Of a stretch of DNA of 13,922 nt, positions 7,005 to 12,851 are shown one piece after another. Below the pieces are notes generated by a model. It was not told the DNA's origin. It saw nothing but the letters and a program-made list of their open reading frames with translations, and made no database searches. Origin of the DNA: JBIKLM01 sp044375105 (GTDB lineage Bacteria > Planctomycetota > UBA1135 > GCA-002686595); NCBI GenBank assembly GCA_044375105.1, contig JBILNK010000110.1, positions 1 through 13,922 of the forward strand, read 5' to 3'. The translations under genes were made by a program, and so were the position numbers. The first letter of the stretch is position 1. Every line of letters starts with the position of its first letter.

Positions 7005-7090
7005 GCGAGCCCCGCGGTTTCGGGCGAGCCCCCCGGTTTCGGGCGAGCCCCCCGGTTTCGGGCGAGCCCGCGGTTTCGGGCGATCCCGCG
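7005..7090. repeat. Tandem array of about 4.5 units of a 19-bp repeat
   Basis: Units start at 7005, 7024, 7043 and 7062, with a partial fifth at 7080. The second and third are identical (GCGAGCCCCCCGGTTTCGG). The first differs by one base (GCGAGCCCCGCGGTTTCGG), and the fourth is one base shorter (18 bp). Each junction contains GGGC-GA-GCCC, a small self-complementary stem, so the array could fold as a row of mini-hairpins. It lies about 45 bases beyond the rlmA-like stop codon. Confidence 0.8.
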
Positions 7091-7134
7091 GGGCCGGGCC
7101 GGGGAGCGCGGGAGCGCCGGGACTTGGCCGGCAC

Positions 7135-7971
7135 TCAGCCCGAGCGCCGCTCGAGCTCGAACAACTGCGTGCCCAGGGTCACCTCGAGGCCGGACAGGCT
7201 CGCCAAGCGCTCGGCTTCGCGGCGGCGCTGGCCGCGGTAGGCGATCGCCGCCAGGTCGCGCAGCTCGTCCGCCGGGAACCAGCGCCGCTCGCGGATCAGG
7301 CAGCGCTCGCGGAAGGTCCAGCCTGGGGGCATCGATTCCAGCAGATTGCCCGAGGGATCGCGGGTCAGGCCGGCGCCCGCCGTTTCCTGGCGCAGCTCGA
7401 GCAGATCGTCGGGCGTCGGAAGCCCGAGCAGCAGCCGGCCCCCGGGGCGCACGACCCGGGCCAATTCGGCGAGGGGCCGCGGCGCCTTGATCGAGAGCGC
7501 CAGGTCCAAGCTGGCGTCCAGGAACGGGAGGCGATGATCCGCGTTGGCCACCAGGCACAGGGCAGGGCGCGTCCGCCGCGCGGCGATCCGCACCGCTTCG
7601 GCCGCCAGGTCGATGCCGAAGCGCTCGCCCGGGGTCGCGGCGGCGAGGTCCGCGAGCAGGCTGCCGACGCCGCAGCCGATTTCGAGCAGGCCCGAATCGG
7701 GCTCGAGCTCGCGGTCCAGCACCAGCCCCACCAGGAGGTCCCGCAGGGCCGCATCGACCCCGGCGGCGGCCAGCCGCTCGCGCGCCGCCACGGCGCTGGC
7801 GGGATCGCCCGGTTCGCTCGAGCGACGCTGGTCGGGCTGTAGGAGGTTCAGGGCGCCGCCGCGCGCGCGATCGAACCGGTGGCCGCGCTCGCACGCGAAG
7901 CCCCCCGGCGCCTCGGCCAGGGCCGCGAGGCAGGCTCGCACGGGGCAACGCAATCGCTGGATCATGGACAT
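7135..7971 (-). CDS. rlmA: RlmA-family 23S rRNA (guanine-N1)-methyltransferase
   Basis: A 278-residue protein from ATG 7971; a second in-frame ATG at 7965 is possible. The N-terminus has the RlmA-type zinc finger with Cys9, Cys14, Cys27 and His31 (CERGHRFDRAR), followed by the signature GALNLLQPDQRR and SEPGDPA. A class I methyltransferase domain follows with motif I LLEIGCGVGS (95-104), and LAELARVVRPGG near the expected motif V-VI region. RlmA/TlrB enzymes methylate N1 of G745 or G748 in helix 35 of 23S rRNA; some (TlrB) give resistance to tylosin-type macrolides. The first Cys pair is spaced CxxxxC where the enterobacterial protein has CxxC. The gene diverges from the M50 protease gene, with 90 bases between starts. 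A CACAAT about 16 bases before the ATG is a weak -10 candidate. Confidence 0.87.
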   Translation of the reverse strand: MSMIQRLRCPVRACLAALAEAPGGFACERGHRFDRARGGALNLLQPDQRRSSEPGDPASAVAARERLAAAGVDAALRDLLVGLVLDRELEPDSGLLEIGCGVGSLLADLAAATPGERFGIDLAAEAVRIAARRTRPALCLVANADHRLPFLDASLDLALSIKAPRPLAELARVVRPGGRLLLGLPTPDDLLELRQETAGAGLTRDPSGNLLESMPPGWTFRERCLIRERRWFPADELRDLAAIAYRGQRRREAERLASLSGLEVTLGTQLFELERRSG

Positions 7972-8061
7972 GGCCGGCGGGAGCTGGATTGTGCGCTCTG
8001 CGGGCGTCCGAGCGCCGCGCCGATCGGAAAGAACCGCCCGCCGGCCGCGTAAGCGGGGCCC

Positions 8062-8634
8062 ATGCGAGGCCCCTTGATCATCGCGGTCTGCGCCCTCCTG
8101 GGCGCCTTGGTCGGCGCCGGCATCGGCCGGTGGTTCGGGGACGGCCCGGACCAGGCGACGCTGACCCTGGCCGGCAAGCTGCTGCTGCTGCTCGGGCTCG
8201 GGGCCGCGGGATTCGCCGCGATCCTGGCCCACGAGCTCGGACACGCCCTGGCGGCGATGCGCTGCGGCTGGCAATTCCGCTTCGTGGCCGTCGGTCCCTT
8301 GATGATCGCGCGCGGCACCCGCGGGCTGCGCCTGCGCCTCAACCGCCTCCCGGCGGGTTTCGGCGGCCTGGCGCTGTGCCTGCCCGGGGACGATGCCAGC
8401 CTGCGCCGCGGAGCACCCTGGTTCTACGCGGGTGGACCGCTGGCCAGCCTGGCCTTCGCGGCCCTGGCCGCGGCGCTGTTCCAGGCCGGCGGGGGACGCC
8501 TGGAGGGGCCGTTGTCGGGCACGCTGCTCGGCGCCGCTGCGATCTCGCTGCTGATCGGCTTGGCCACCTTGCTGTTGCCGGGGGGCGAATGGCCCAACGA
8601 CGGCGAGCGCCTGTGGCGCTGGCTGACAGGCTGA
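8062..8634 (+). CDS. Site-2 (M50) zinc metalloprotease, 5' part, cut short by an insertion
   Basis: A 190-residue membrane protein with hydrophobic segments at about 4-22, 34-56, 125-150 and 155-176. HELGH (57-61) in the second segment is the zinc-binding site of S2P/M50 intramembrane proteases, and NDG (179-181) supplies the third, acidic zinc ligand in the usual 'N(D/P).DG' place. The family cleaves membrane proteins within the bilayer, often to release regulators. The reading frame ends at TGA 8632-8634, inside the left end of an inserted element; the last two codons (Thr-Gly) come from the element. The original gene continued through 8760-9286. Both catalytic motifs remain, so a truncated enzyme may still be active, but this is not known. 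The start follows a weak purine-rich stretch with no clear Shine-Dalgarno site. Confidence 0.85.
   Translation: MRGPLIIAVCALLGALVGAGIGRWFGDGPDQATLTLAGKLLLLLGLGAAGFAAILAHELGHALAAMRCGWQFRFVAVGPLMIARGTRGLRLRLNRLPAGFGGLALCLPGDDASLRRGAPWFYAGGPLASLAFAALAAALFQAGGGRLEGPLSGTLLGAAAISLLIGLATLLLPGGEWPNDGERLWRWLTG
8623..8626 (+). repeat. Left copy of putative CTGA target-site duplication
   Basis: CTGA directly precedes the element and is repeated at 8756-8759 directly after it. Deleting the element plus one copy (133 bases) rejoins the M50 reading frame as R-W-L-R-G-H-P-R-A-E. Confidence 0.6.
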
Positions 8635-8755
8635 AAAAAAAATCGACTCGGGCTGCGCCCGAGCAGTCAGACCAGCCTGTCAGCATGCCTTTGGGCCGCC
8701 ATCCGGCGGCCGCAGAGGCTGAGATCGTCGCTGCGCGCCGATTTTTTCCCAGCCT
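8627..8755. mobile_element. 129-bp palindromic MITE/REP-like insertion in the M50 protease gene
   Basis: Its ends are imperfect terminal inverted repeats. The left end reads CAGGCTGAAAAAAAAATCG (8627-8645), and the right end, read on the minus strand, AGGCTGGGAAAAAATCG (8755-8739). With the flanking CTGA copies the ends form internal palindromes: CTGACAGGCTG (8623-8633) pairs with CAGCCTGTCAG (8673-8683), and CAGAGGCTG (8713-8721) with CAGCCTCTG (8750-8758). Between them is a third stem, GGCCGCC-ATCC-GGCGGCC (8694-8711). It carries no coding capacity, so it would need a transposase from elsewhere. The A9 and T6 runs stand out in this GC-rich DNA. Removing it with one CTGA restores the host frame exactly, which is the strongest evidence for insertion. 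The family is unknown to me. Confidence 0.8.
8634..8663 (-). terminator. Intrinsic-terminator-like hairpin with T-run inside the element
   Basis: Read on the minus strand, CTCGGGC-GCA-GCCCGAG (8663-8647) is a perfect 7-bp stem with a 3-base loop, followed after four bases by nine T (8642-8634). That is the layout of a Rho-independent terminator for leftward transcription. No leftward gene is just upstream, so any role would belong to the element itself. Confidence 0.4.
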
Positions 8756-8759
8756 CTGA
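8756..8759 (+). repeat. Right copy of putative CTGA target-site duplication
   Basis: This is the second CTGA, directly after the element and matching 8623-8626. The M50 coding frame resumes here as (CTG) AGG GGC CAT CCG. Confidence 0.6.
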
Positions 8760-9286
8760 GGGGCCATCCGCGCGCCGAGGCCGAAGCGGGTCTGCTGCGG
8801 CTTTCGCAGTTGGCCGTGGCGGGGGTGCGGCCGCGGGATTGGCCCGCTTCGGCGCTGGAGGCGCTCGATCTCGACGATTCGCCGCGCGGCGCCGTCAGCC
8901 GCGAGATGATGCGCGCCGCAGCGGAGCTCGACGCCGGTCGGCGCGGCGCGGGGCTGGCGCGCCTCAAGCGCCTGGCCGGCGATTGGTCGCGGGTGGGCCG
9001 GCCCATGGCCGCTTCGTTGGCCATCGAACTGGTGCTCTTCGGCGCCCTCGAGGGGCGATCCGCGAAGGAACTCGAGGGCTGGTGGAGCCGCGCAGCGAAG
9101 GGCTTCGCCGAGCCCTGGCGGCGCGAGGCCGCCGCGGCCGCCCTGGCCTGGCGGCAGGGTCGGCTGGGGGATGGGCAGGCCGCGCTGCGCGAAGCCCGGC
9201 GGCGCTCGGAACAGCCCCTGTTCCCCCTGGGAGCCGCGGAAATCGAGCTGCTGGCGGAGCTCGAGGAGCGGCTCGGAAAGGCCTGA
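8760..9286 (+). pseudogene. Separated C-terminal part of the M50 protease gene
   Basis: This stretch reads on from the protease once the insertion is removed: GHPRAEAEAGLLRLSQLAVAG and then VRPRDWP, ending ELLAELEERLGKA at the TGA 9284-9286. Helical, Ala/Arg/Leu-rich C-terminal extensions of this kind, starting with an 'AVAG.RPR.W' motif, follow the catalytic core in many bacterial S2P-family proteins. In the present sequence the frame is shifted by one relative to 8062. It has only a TTG (8810) and later internal Met codons as possible starts and no ribosome site, so separate expression is unlikely. Its coding character is well preserved and I see no stops, which suggests the insertion is recent. 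The restored protein would be 363 residues. Confidence 0.75.
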
Positions 9287-9345
9287 TCCAGCCCCCGGGG
9301 AGCACCGGGGGGGGCCGGCGACGGAGGGCGGGCGTCGGACCGAAA

Positions 9346-9370
9346 ACTTGGACAGGTCCAACATCCAAGT
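9346..9370. promoter_or_regulatory. Overlapping inverted repeats upstream of the histidine kinase gene
   Basis: TTGGAC-AG-GTCCAA (9348-9361) is a perfect 6-bp palindrome with a 2-base spacer. Its left arm, as ACTTGGA (9346-9352), can instead pair with TCCAAGT (9364-9370). The site lies 45-70 bases before the ATG at 9415 and could be an operator for a dimeric regulator or a small RNA switch. Either function is inference. Confidence 0.35.
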
Positions 9371-9406
9371 CCTGATTCACCCGGAACTTCTGTCCGGTCG
9401 AAGAAC

Positions 9407-9410
9407 AGGA
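9407..9410 (+). promoter_or_regulatory. Short Shine-Dalgarno site of the histidine kinase gene
   Basis: AGGA lies four bases before ATG 9415. The spacing is short but usable, and it is one of only two purine-rich sites before starts in this window. It supports 9415 over later starts. Confidence 0.4.
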
Positions 9411-9414
9411 CCGA

Positions 9415-11337
9415 ATGCGGCTTTCCCTGCGACTGCGAGAGCGGCTGGCCCGCATCGGATTCGGACAGCCCCTGTGGGTGGGTCTGTCGGCCGCGTTCCT
9501 GATCGTGGCCGGGGCGCTGACCGCGGTGCAGGGCGTGCTGGGGCTGGCGCGGAGCGCCGCCGAAGCGGCGCTGCGCTCGCACCTCGAGCAGGTGGCGGAA
9601 CTGCTCGCTTCGATGGTCGATCCGGCGCTGCACCGCCAGCTCGACGATCCGAGCGATACCGATTCCGCGCTGTACGAAGAAGCTATCCGGCGGCTACGCA
9701 ACGCGCACCAGTCGACGCGCGACCTGGTGTTCGTCTACACCTTGGTCGACGACGGCGGTACGGCGCGCTTCGTGCTGGACACGGCCGAACCGGGCGACCG
9801 CGACGGGGATGGGGTCGAAGATCGCTCCGGCGTCTGGGATGCCTACGAGGACATGAACCCGGTGGCGGCGCGGGTGCTCGCCGAGGGCGTGACCAAGGCG
9901 ACCGAACAGCCCTATTCCGATGCCTGGGGCACCTTCATGAGCGCCTATGCGCCGCTGCTCGACGAGCAGGGGCGCGTGTGCGGCATCCTGGGCGTCGATC
10001 AGGACGCGGGGCAATTCAAGGCCGCCATCGAGGAACAGGTGAGCGCGGCGCGGCACGGGCTGACCCTGGCGGCGTTGATCGCACTGGCAGTCGGCCTGGC
10101 TGTGATTGGCCTGCGGCGCAGCGAAAGGCGCCTGCTGGCCGAGCTGGAGGCGGCGCGCCAGGCAGCGGAGGCCGCGGCGCGGGCCAAGAGCGAGTTCCTG
10201 GCCAATATGAGCCACGAACTGCGCACGCCGCTGACCGCGATCTTGGGCCACTCTGAGATGCTCCGGCAGGACGGCGACCTGGACCGCGCACCGGAGGACC
10301 GGCTGCGCAGCCTGCTGGCGATCCAAACCTCGGGCGAGCACCTGCTGACGCTGATCAACGACGTGCTCGACCTGTCCAAGATCGAAGCGGGGGGGATGGG
10401 CGTCGAAGAGCTGCCCACGGACCTCGGCGAGCTGCTGGCCGGGCTGGAGGCGATGCTCGGGCCGCGGGCCTCCGAGCGCGGCCTCGAGCTGCGCGTCGAA
10501 TTTGCGACTGCGCTGGCCCGGCGCGTGATCACCGACCCAACCCGCCTGCGTCAGATCCTGATCAACCTGGTCGGCAACGCCCTGAAGTTCACCGAACAAG
10601 GCAGCGTGCGTCTGATCGTCGGGCTCTCCGAGGACGGCCAGCGCCTGTGCTTCGAAGTCGAGGACACCGGCCGCGGCCTCAGCCCGGAGCAGGCCCAGCG
10701 CCTGTTCGCGCCGTTCATGCAGGCGGACAACTCGGTCGGCCGGATCCATGGCGGCACGGGGCTCGGGCTGGCCCTCTCCAGTCGCCTGGGCCGCATGCTA
10801 GGCGGCGAAGTCAGCCTCCTGCGCAGCGCCCCGGGACAAGGCAGCACCTTTCTGGTCGAGCTGCCCTATCGGCCGCTGGCAGACAGCCCGCTGATTTCGG
10901 GGCTAGAGCAGCTGGCGTCGACCCGCCCGACCCAGCGCCCGAAGGAACCGCTCCACGGCCGGGTCTTGCTGGTCGAGGACAACCCGGTCAACCGGTGCCT
11001 GTTCGAAACGCTGCTGACCCAGGTCGGCTTGACGGTGGTGGCAGCCGAAGACGGGCAGCGCGCCCTGGAGCTGGTCGCCGAGCAGGCGGCCTTCGACCTG
11101 ATCTTGACCGACCTCCAGATGCCGGTGCTCGACGGTTACGGACTGATCGAGCGCCTGCGGGCTGCAGGGCATCGGACCCCGCTGGTGGCCCTGACCGCCA
11201 ACGCCCTCGCGGAGGAGCGGGAGCGCTGCCGGCGTCTGGGCTGCGACGACTTCCTGACCAAACCGATCCAGGCGGCGGCCCTGCTGGCCTGCTGTCGCCT
11301 TTGGCTGGATCGGCGGCACGTCGAAAAAGTGGCCTGA
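9415..11337 (+). CDS. Membrane-bound hybrid sensor histidine kinase with C-terminal receiver domain
   Basis: A 640-residue protein. A transmembrane segment at about 19-43 and another at 215-233 bracket a periplasmic sensor of about 170 residues. The sensor has VFVYTLVDDG, an EF-hand-like acidic loop DRDGDGVED (128-136) and EQPYSDAWGTFMSAYAPL, a pattern seen in Cache-like sensors of hybrid kinases. A coiled linker leads to HisKA with the phospho-accepting His267 in NMSHELRTPL, then HATPase with N388 (NLVGNALKF), DTGRG (417-421) and GGTGLGL (446-452). The receiver (about 516-635) has E521/D522, the phospho-acceptor Asp566 in LTDLQMP and Lys616 in LTKPI. It autophosphorylates in response to an unknown signal and passes phosphate to its own receiver. 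No separate DNA-binding response regulator or Hpt protein is next to it; an ECF sigma gene follows 62 bases downstream. Confidence 0.95.
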   Translation: MRLSLRLRERLARIGFGQPLWVGLSAAFLIVAGALTAVQGVLGLARSAAEAALRSHLEQVAELLASMVDPALHRQLDDPSDTDSALYEEAIRRLRNAHQSTRDLVFVYTLVDDGGTARFVLDTAEPGDRDGDGVEDRSGVWDAYEDMNPVAARVLAEGVTKATEQPYSDAWGTFMSAYAPLLDEQGRVCGILGVDQDAGQFKAAIEEQVSAARHGLTLAALIALAVGLAVIGLRRSERRLLAELEAARQAAEAAARAKSEFLANMSHELRTPLTAILGHSEMLRQDGDLDRAPEDRLRSLLAIQTSGEHLLTLINDVLDLSKIEAGGMGVEELPTDLGELLAGLEAMLGPRASERGLELRVEFATALARRVITDPTRLRQILINLVGNALKFTEQGSVRLIVGLSEDGQRLCFEVEDTGRGLSPEQAQRLFAPFMQADNSVGRIHGGTGLGLALSSRLGRMLGGEVSLLRSAPGQGSTFLVELPYRPLADSPLISGLEQLASTRPTQRPKEPLHGRVLLVEDNPVNRCLFETLLTQVGLTVVAAEDGQRALELVAEQAAFDLILTDLQMPVLDGYGLIERLRAAGHRTPLVALTANALAEERERCRRLGCDDFLTKPIQAAALLACCRLWLDRRHVEKVA

Positions 11338-11384
11338 AGCGGCCCCGGAAGATAGGGCAGGCCGCCGCAACCCATGGAGCGGGC

Positions 11385-11390
11385 TAGGAT
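11385..11390 (+). promoter_or_regulatory. Candidate -10 element of the ECF sigma gene
   Basis: TAGGAT lies 9 bases before ATG 11400. Transcription from it would start about two bases before the start codon, so the mRNA would be nearly leaderless. There is no clear -35 box at 17 bases. The gene may also be read through from the kinase. Confidence 0.35.
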
Positions 11391-11399
11391 TGGGGCGCC

Positions 11400-11993
11400 A
11401 TGGCCAACGATGCGAACGACGACGAGGCCAGCCTGGTGGCTCGCGCCCAAGGCGGCGACCGGGGTGCCGTGGAGCAGCTCTTGGAGCGCCATCTGCCGGG
11501 GCTCGAGGCCTACGTGCGTCTGCGCGCCGGAAAGGCATTCGGCGCCCGGGAAGCTGTTTCCGACCTGGTCCAGTCCACCTGCCGCGACCTGCTGACCAAC
11601 CTGGATCAGTTCAAGCACGGCGGCGAGCAGGCCTTCCGGCACTGGCTCTACGCGACCGCGGCGCGCAAGATCGCCGACAAATACGCCTACCACCACGCCC
11701 AGCGCCGCGAGCTGGGGCGCGAAGGCGTGTCGCAAGCCGCCTCCCAGGTGCTCTATGGCCTGGCCGGCCGAGAGGCTTCCCCTACCCAGCAGGTGGTGGG
11801 CAACGAGTTCCTCGAGCGCCTCCAGGGCGCCTTCGGGGCCCTCAACGAGCGCGAGCGCGAGGTCGTGCTGCTTTCGCGGATCGTCGGCCTCTCGCGGTCC
11901 GAGGTCGCCGAAGCCATGGGCGAGAGCGAAGGGGCCATCCGCAACCTGCTGCACCGCGCCCTGGCCAAGCTGGCGGCGCAGCTCGGCGCCTGA
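11400..11993 (+). CDS. ECF-type RNA polymerase sigma factor
   Basis: A 197-residue sigma-70 family protein with only regions 2 and 4. Region 2 (about 12-100) begins SLVARAQGGDRGAVEQLLER and contains DLVQ (55-58), the core-binding motif, and HWLYATAARKIADKY. After a charged linker, region 4 (about 138-194) has LNEREREVVLLSRIVGLSR and EVAEAMGESEGAIRNLLHRA, a helix-turn-helix that would bind a -35 element. The closest type I recall is the ECF group abundant in planctomycetes. ATG 11400 gives the normal N-terminus. No anti-sigma factor gene is adjacent, so activity may be controlled by expression or by another partner; the upstream hybrid kinase is a candidate but unproven regulator. Confidence 0.93.
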   Translation: MANDANDDEASLVARAQGGDRGAVEQLLERHLPGLEAYVRLRAGKAFGAREAVSDLVQSTCRDLLTNLDQFKHGGEQAFRHWLYATAARKIADKYAYHHAQRRELGREGVSQAASQVLYGLAGREASPTQQVVGNEFLERLQGAFGALNEREREVVLLSRIVGLSRSEVAEAMGESEGAIRNLLHRALAKLAAQLGA

Positions 11994-12004
11994 AGGGCGC
12001 GCCG

Positions 12005-12043
12005 GGGTCGGTGCGGGCCAGTCCAGAGGGCCGAAGCCGACCC
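12005..12043 (+). terminator. Possible hairpin after the ECF sigma gene
   Basis: GGGTCGG (12005-12011) pairs perfectly with CCGACCC (12037-12043), 12 bases after the sigma gene stop. There is no T-run, so at best it would be a factor-dependent or processing site. Such stems arise easily by chance in GC-rich DNA. Confidence 0.25.
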
Positions 12044-12193
12044 GACAGGCAGCCGCTGGTCCATTCCCGCCGGCCAAGGTCGGCGAGCCGAGCGGGGCTA
12101 CGGCCGCCCGCCGGTCGGTGTGCTGGAAGCGCCGAGCGCACGAATCGGGGCCGATCTCCCGGATCCGAGGCGGCCCCGGGCGGCTCGGCTGCT

Positions 12194-12199
12194 TAATTT
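12194..12199 (+). promoter_or_regulatory. Candidate -10 element of the DUF454 gene
   Basis: TAATTT lies in a short AT patch, 11 bases before the first in-frame ATG (12211) and about 60 before the preferred start (12259). No -35 box is recognised. Confidence 0.35.
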
Positions 12200-12258
12200 G
12201 GTGCGGCCCCATGGCCGGCCCCCCTGAAAACGCGGCCCCGAAAGCCGAAAGAGGAGCC

Positions 12259-12666
12259 ATGGGCGCGCCGATCTGGACTCCCGCAGGCACCTCGCTGACG
12301 CCCCTGCGCCGGCTGCTGTGGGGCTTCGGCGGCTGGCTAGCCGCCGGTCTGGGGCTGCTCGGGGTGGCCCTGCCCCTCGTGCCGGCGACCCCGTTCCTGC
12401 TGCTGGCCGCAGCCTGTTTCGCCCGCTCCTCGCCCCGCACCCATCGCTGGCTGCTCGACAACCGCTGGTGCGGCCCCCTGCTGCGCCAATGGCACGCCAC
12501 CCGCAGCGTGCCGCGCAGCGCCAAACGCAAGGGCTACCTGGTGCTGATCGCCAGCTTCGGGGTCTCGCTGGCGTTGGTCCCCTCCTGGCCCCTGCGCGCC
12601 CTGCTCACCGCCCTGGGTCTGGCCCTGCTCGTGTTCCTCGCGCGCCTGCCCGAAGGCCCGGGCTGA
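12259..12666 (+). CDS. DUF454 (YbaN-like) inner-membrane protein
   Basis: A 135-residue protein. ATG 12259 is preferred because GAGGAG lies just before it; an in-frame ATG at 12211 would add 16 residues that look non-conserved. The DUF454 signature is clear: RLLWGFGGWLAAGLGLLGVALPLVPATPFLLLAA (about 16-49) forms the first membrane segment, with the conserved 'LP..P.TPF.LLAA..FARSSP' run continuing to residue 56. Then HRWLLDN, WCGPLLRQW and AKRK follow, with two more hydrophobic segments at the C-terminus (about 92-110 and 111-128). The function of the family is unknown. The gene lies alone between the ECF sigma gene and a convergent gene, and no operon partner is evident. Confidence 0.87.
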   Translation: MGAPIWTPAGTSLTPLRRLLWGFGGWLAAGLGLLGVALPLVPATPFLLLAAACFARSSPRTHRWLLDNRWCGPLLRQWHATRSVPRSAKRKGYLVLIASFGVSLALVPSWPLRALLTALGLALLVFLARLPEGPG

Positions 12667-12851
12667 TCGGAACCGCGCGCCGCAGATCGATCCGCACGCG
12701 CGATCCACGCAGCGCGAAAGCGGCTCGTCCCAAGAGCCTCTGACCAGCTTGGTCCGCCCGCGATTCCGGTATCGGCCCTGCAAGTTCAGCGGCGCTCGAG
12801 ATGCGTCTCGGCAGGCCTTGGGAAGTACGGGACCGCCAGCTCGCGCCAGCT

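Larger units (their letters stand above)
6781..7134. other. 354-base intergenic region between the rlmA-like and FmdB-like genes
   Basis: No gene is recognised. Its right part holds the 19-bp tandem repeat array (7005-7090) just downstream of the rlmA-like stop. Its left end holds the candidate promoter of the FmdB-like gene. Open frames across it translate to Arg/Pro/Gly-rich sequence, and the 19-bp period is not a multiple of three. Confidence 0.5.

Noticed and set aside
7005..7090. CRISPR array
   Set aside because: The 19-bp units are directly adjacent with no spacers, and no cas genes are present.
6391..7842. Plus-strand open frame of 483 residues
   Set aside because: It is antisense to the FmdB-like and RlmA-like genes and crosses the 19-bp repeat. 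Its composition is typical of shadow frames in GC-rich DNA.
8632..8645. Programmed frameshift on the A9 run to reach the downstream M50 frame
   Set aside because: A shift at the A-run would not reach a sensible protein sequence. The coding frame resumes only after about 8760, and exact removal of 133 bases explains the join.
8810..9286. Independent small gene starting at TTG 8810
   Set aside because: Protein-like sequence already runs in frame upstream of 8810 back to the element border and matches the continuation of the M50 gene. There is no ribosome site.
12742..12754. Terminator between the convergent DUF454 and oxidoreductase genes
   Set aside because: Only a 5-bp stem (GACCA-GCT-TGGTC) with no T-run, which is too weak to call.
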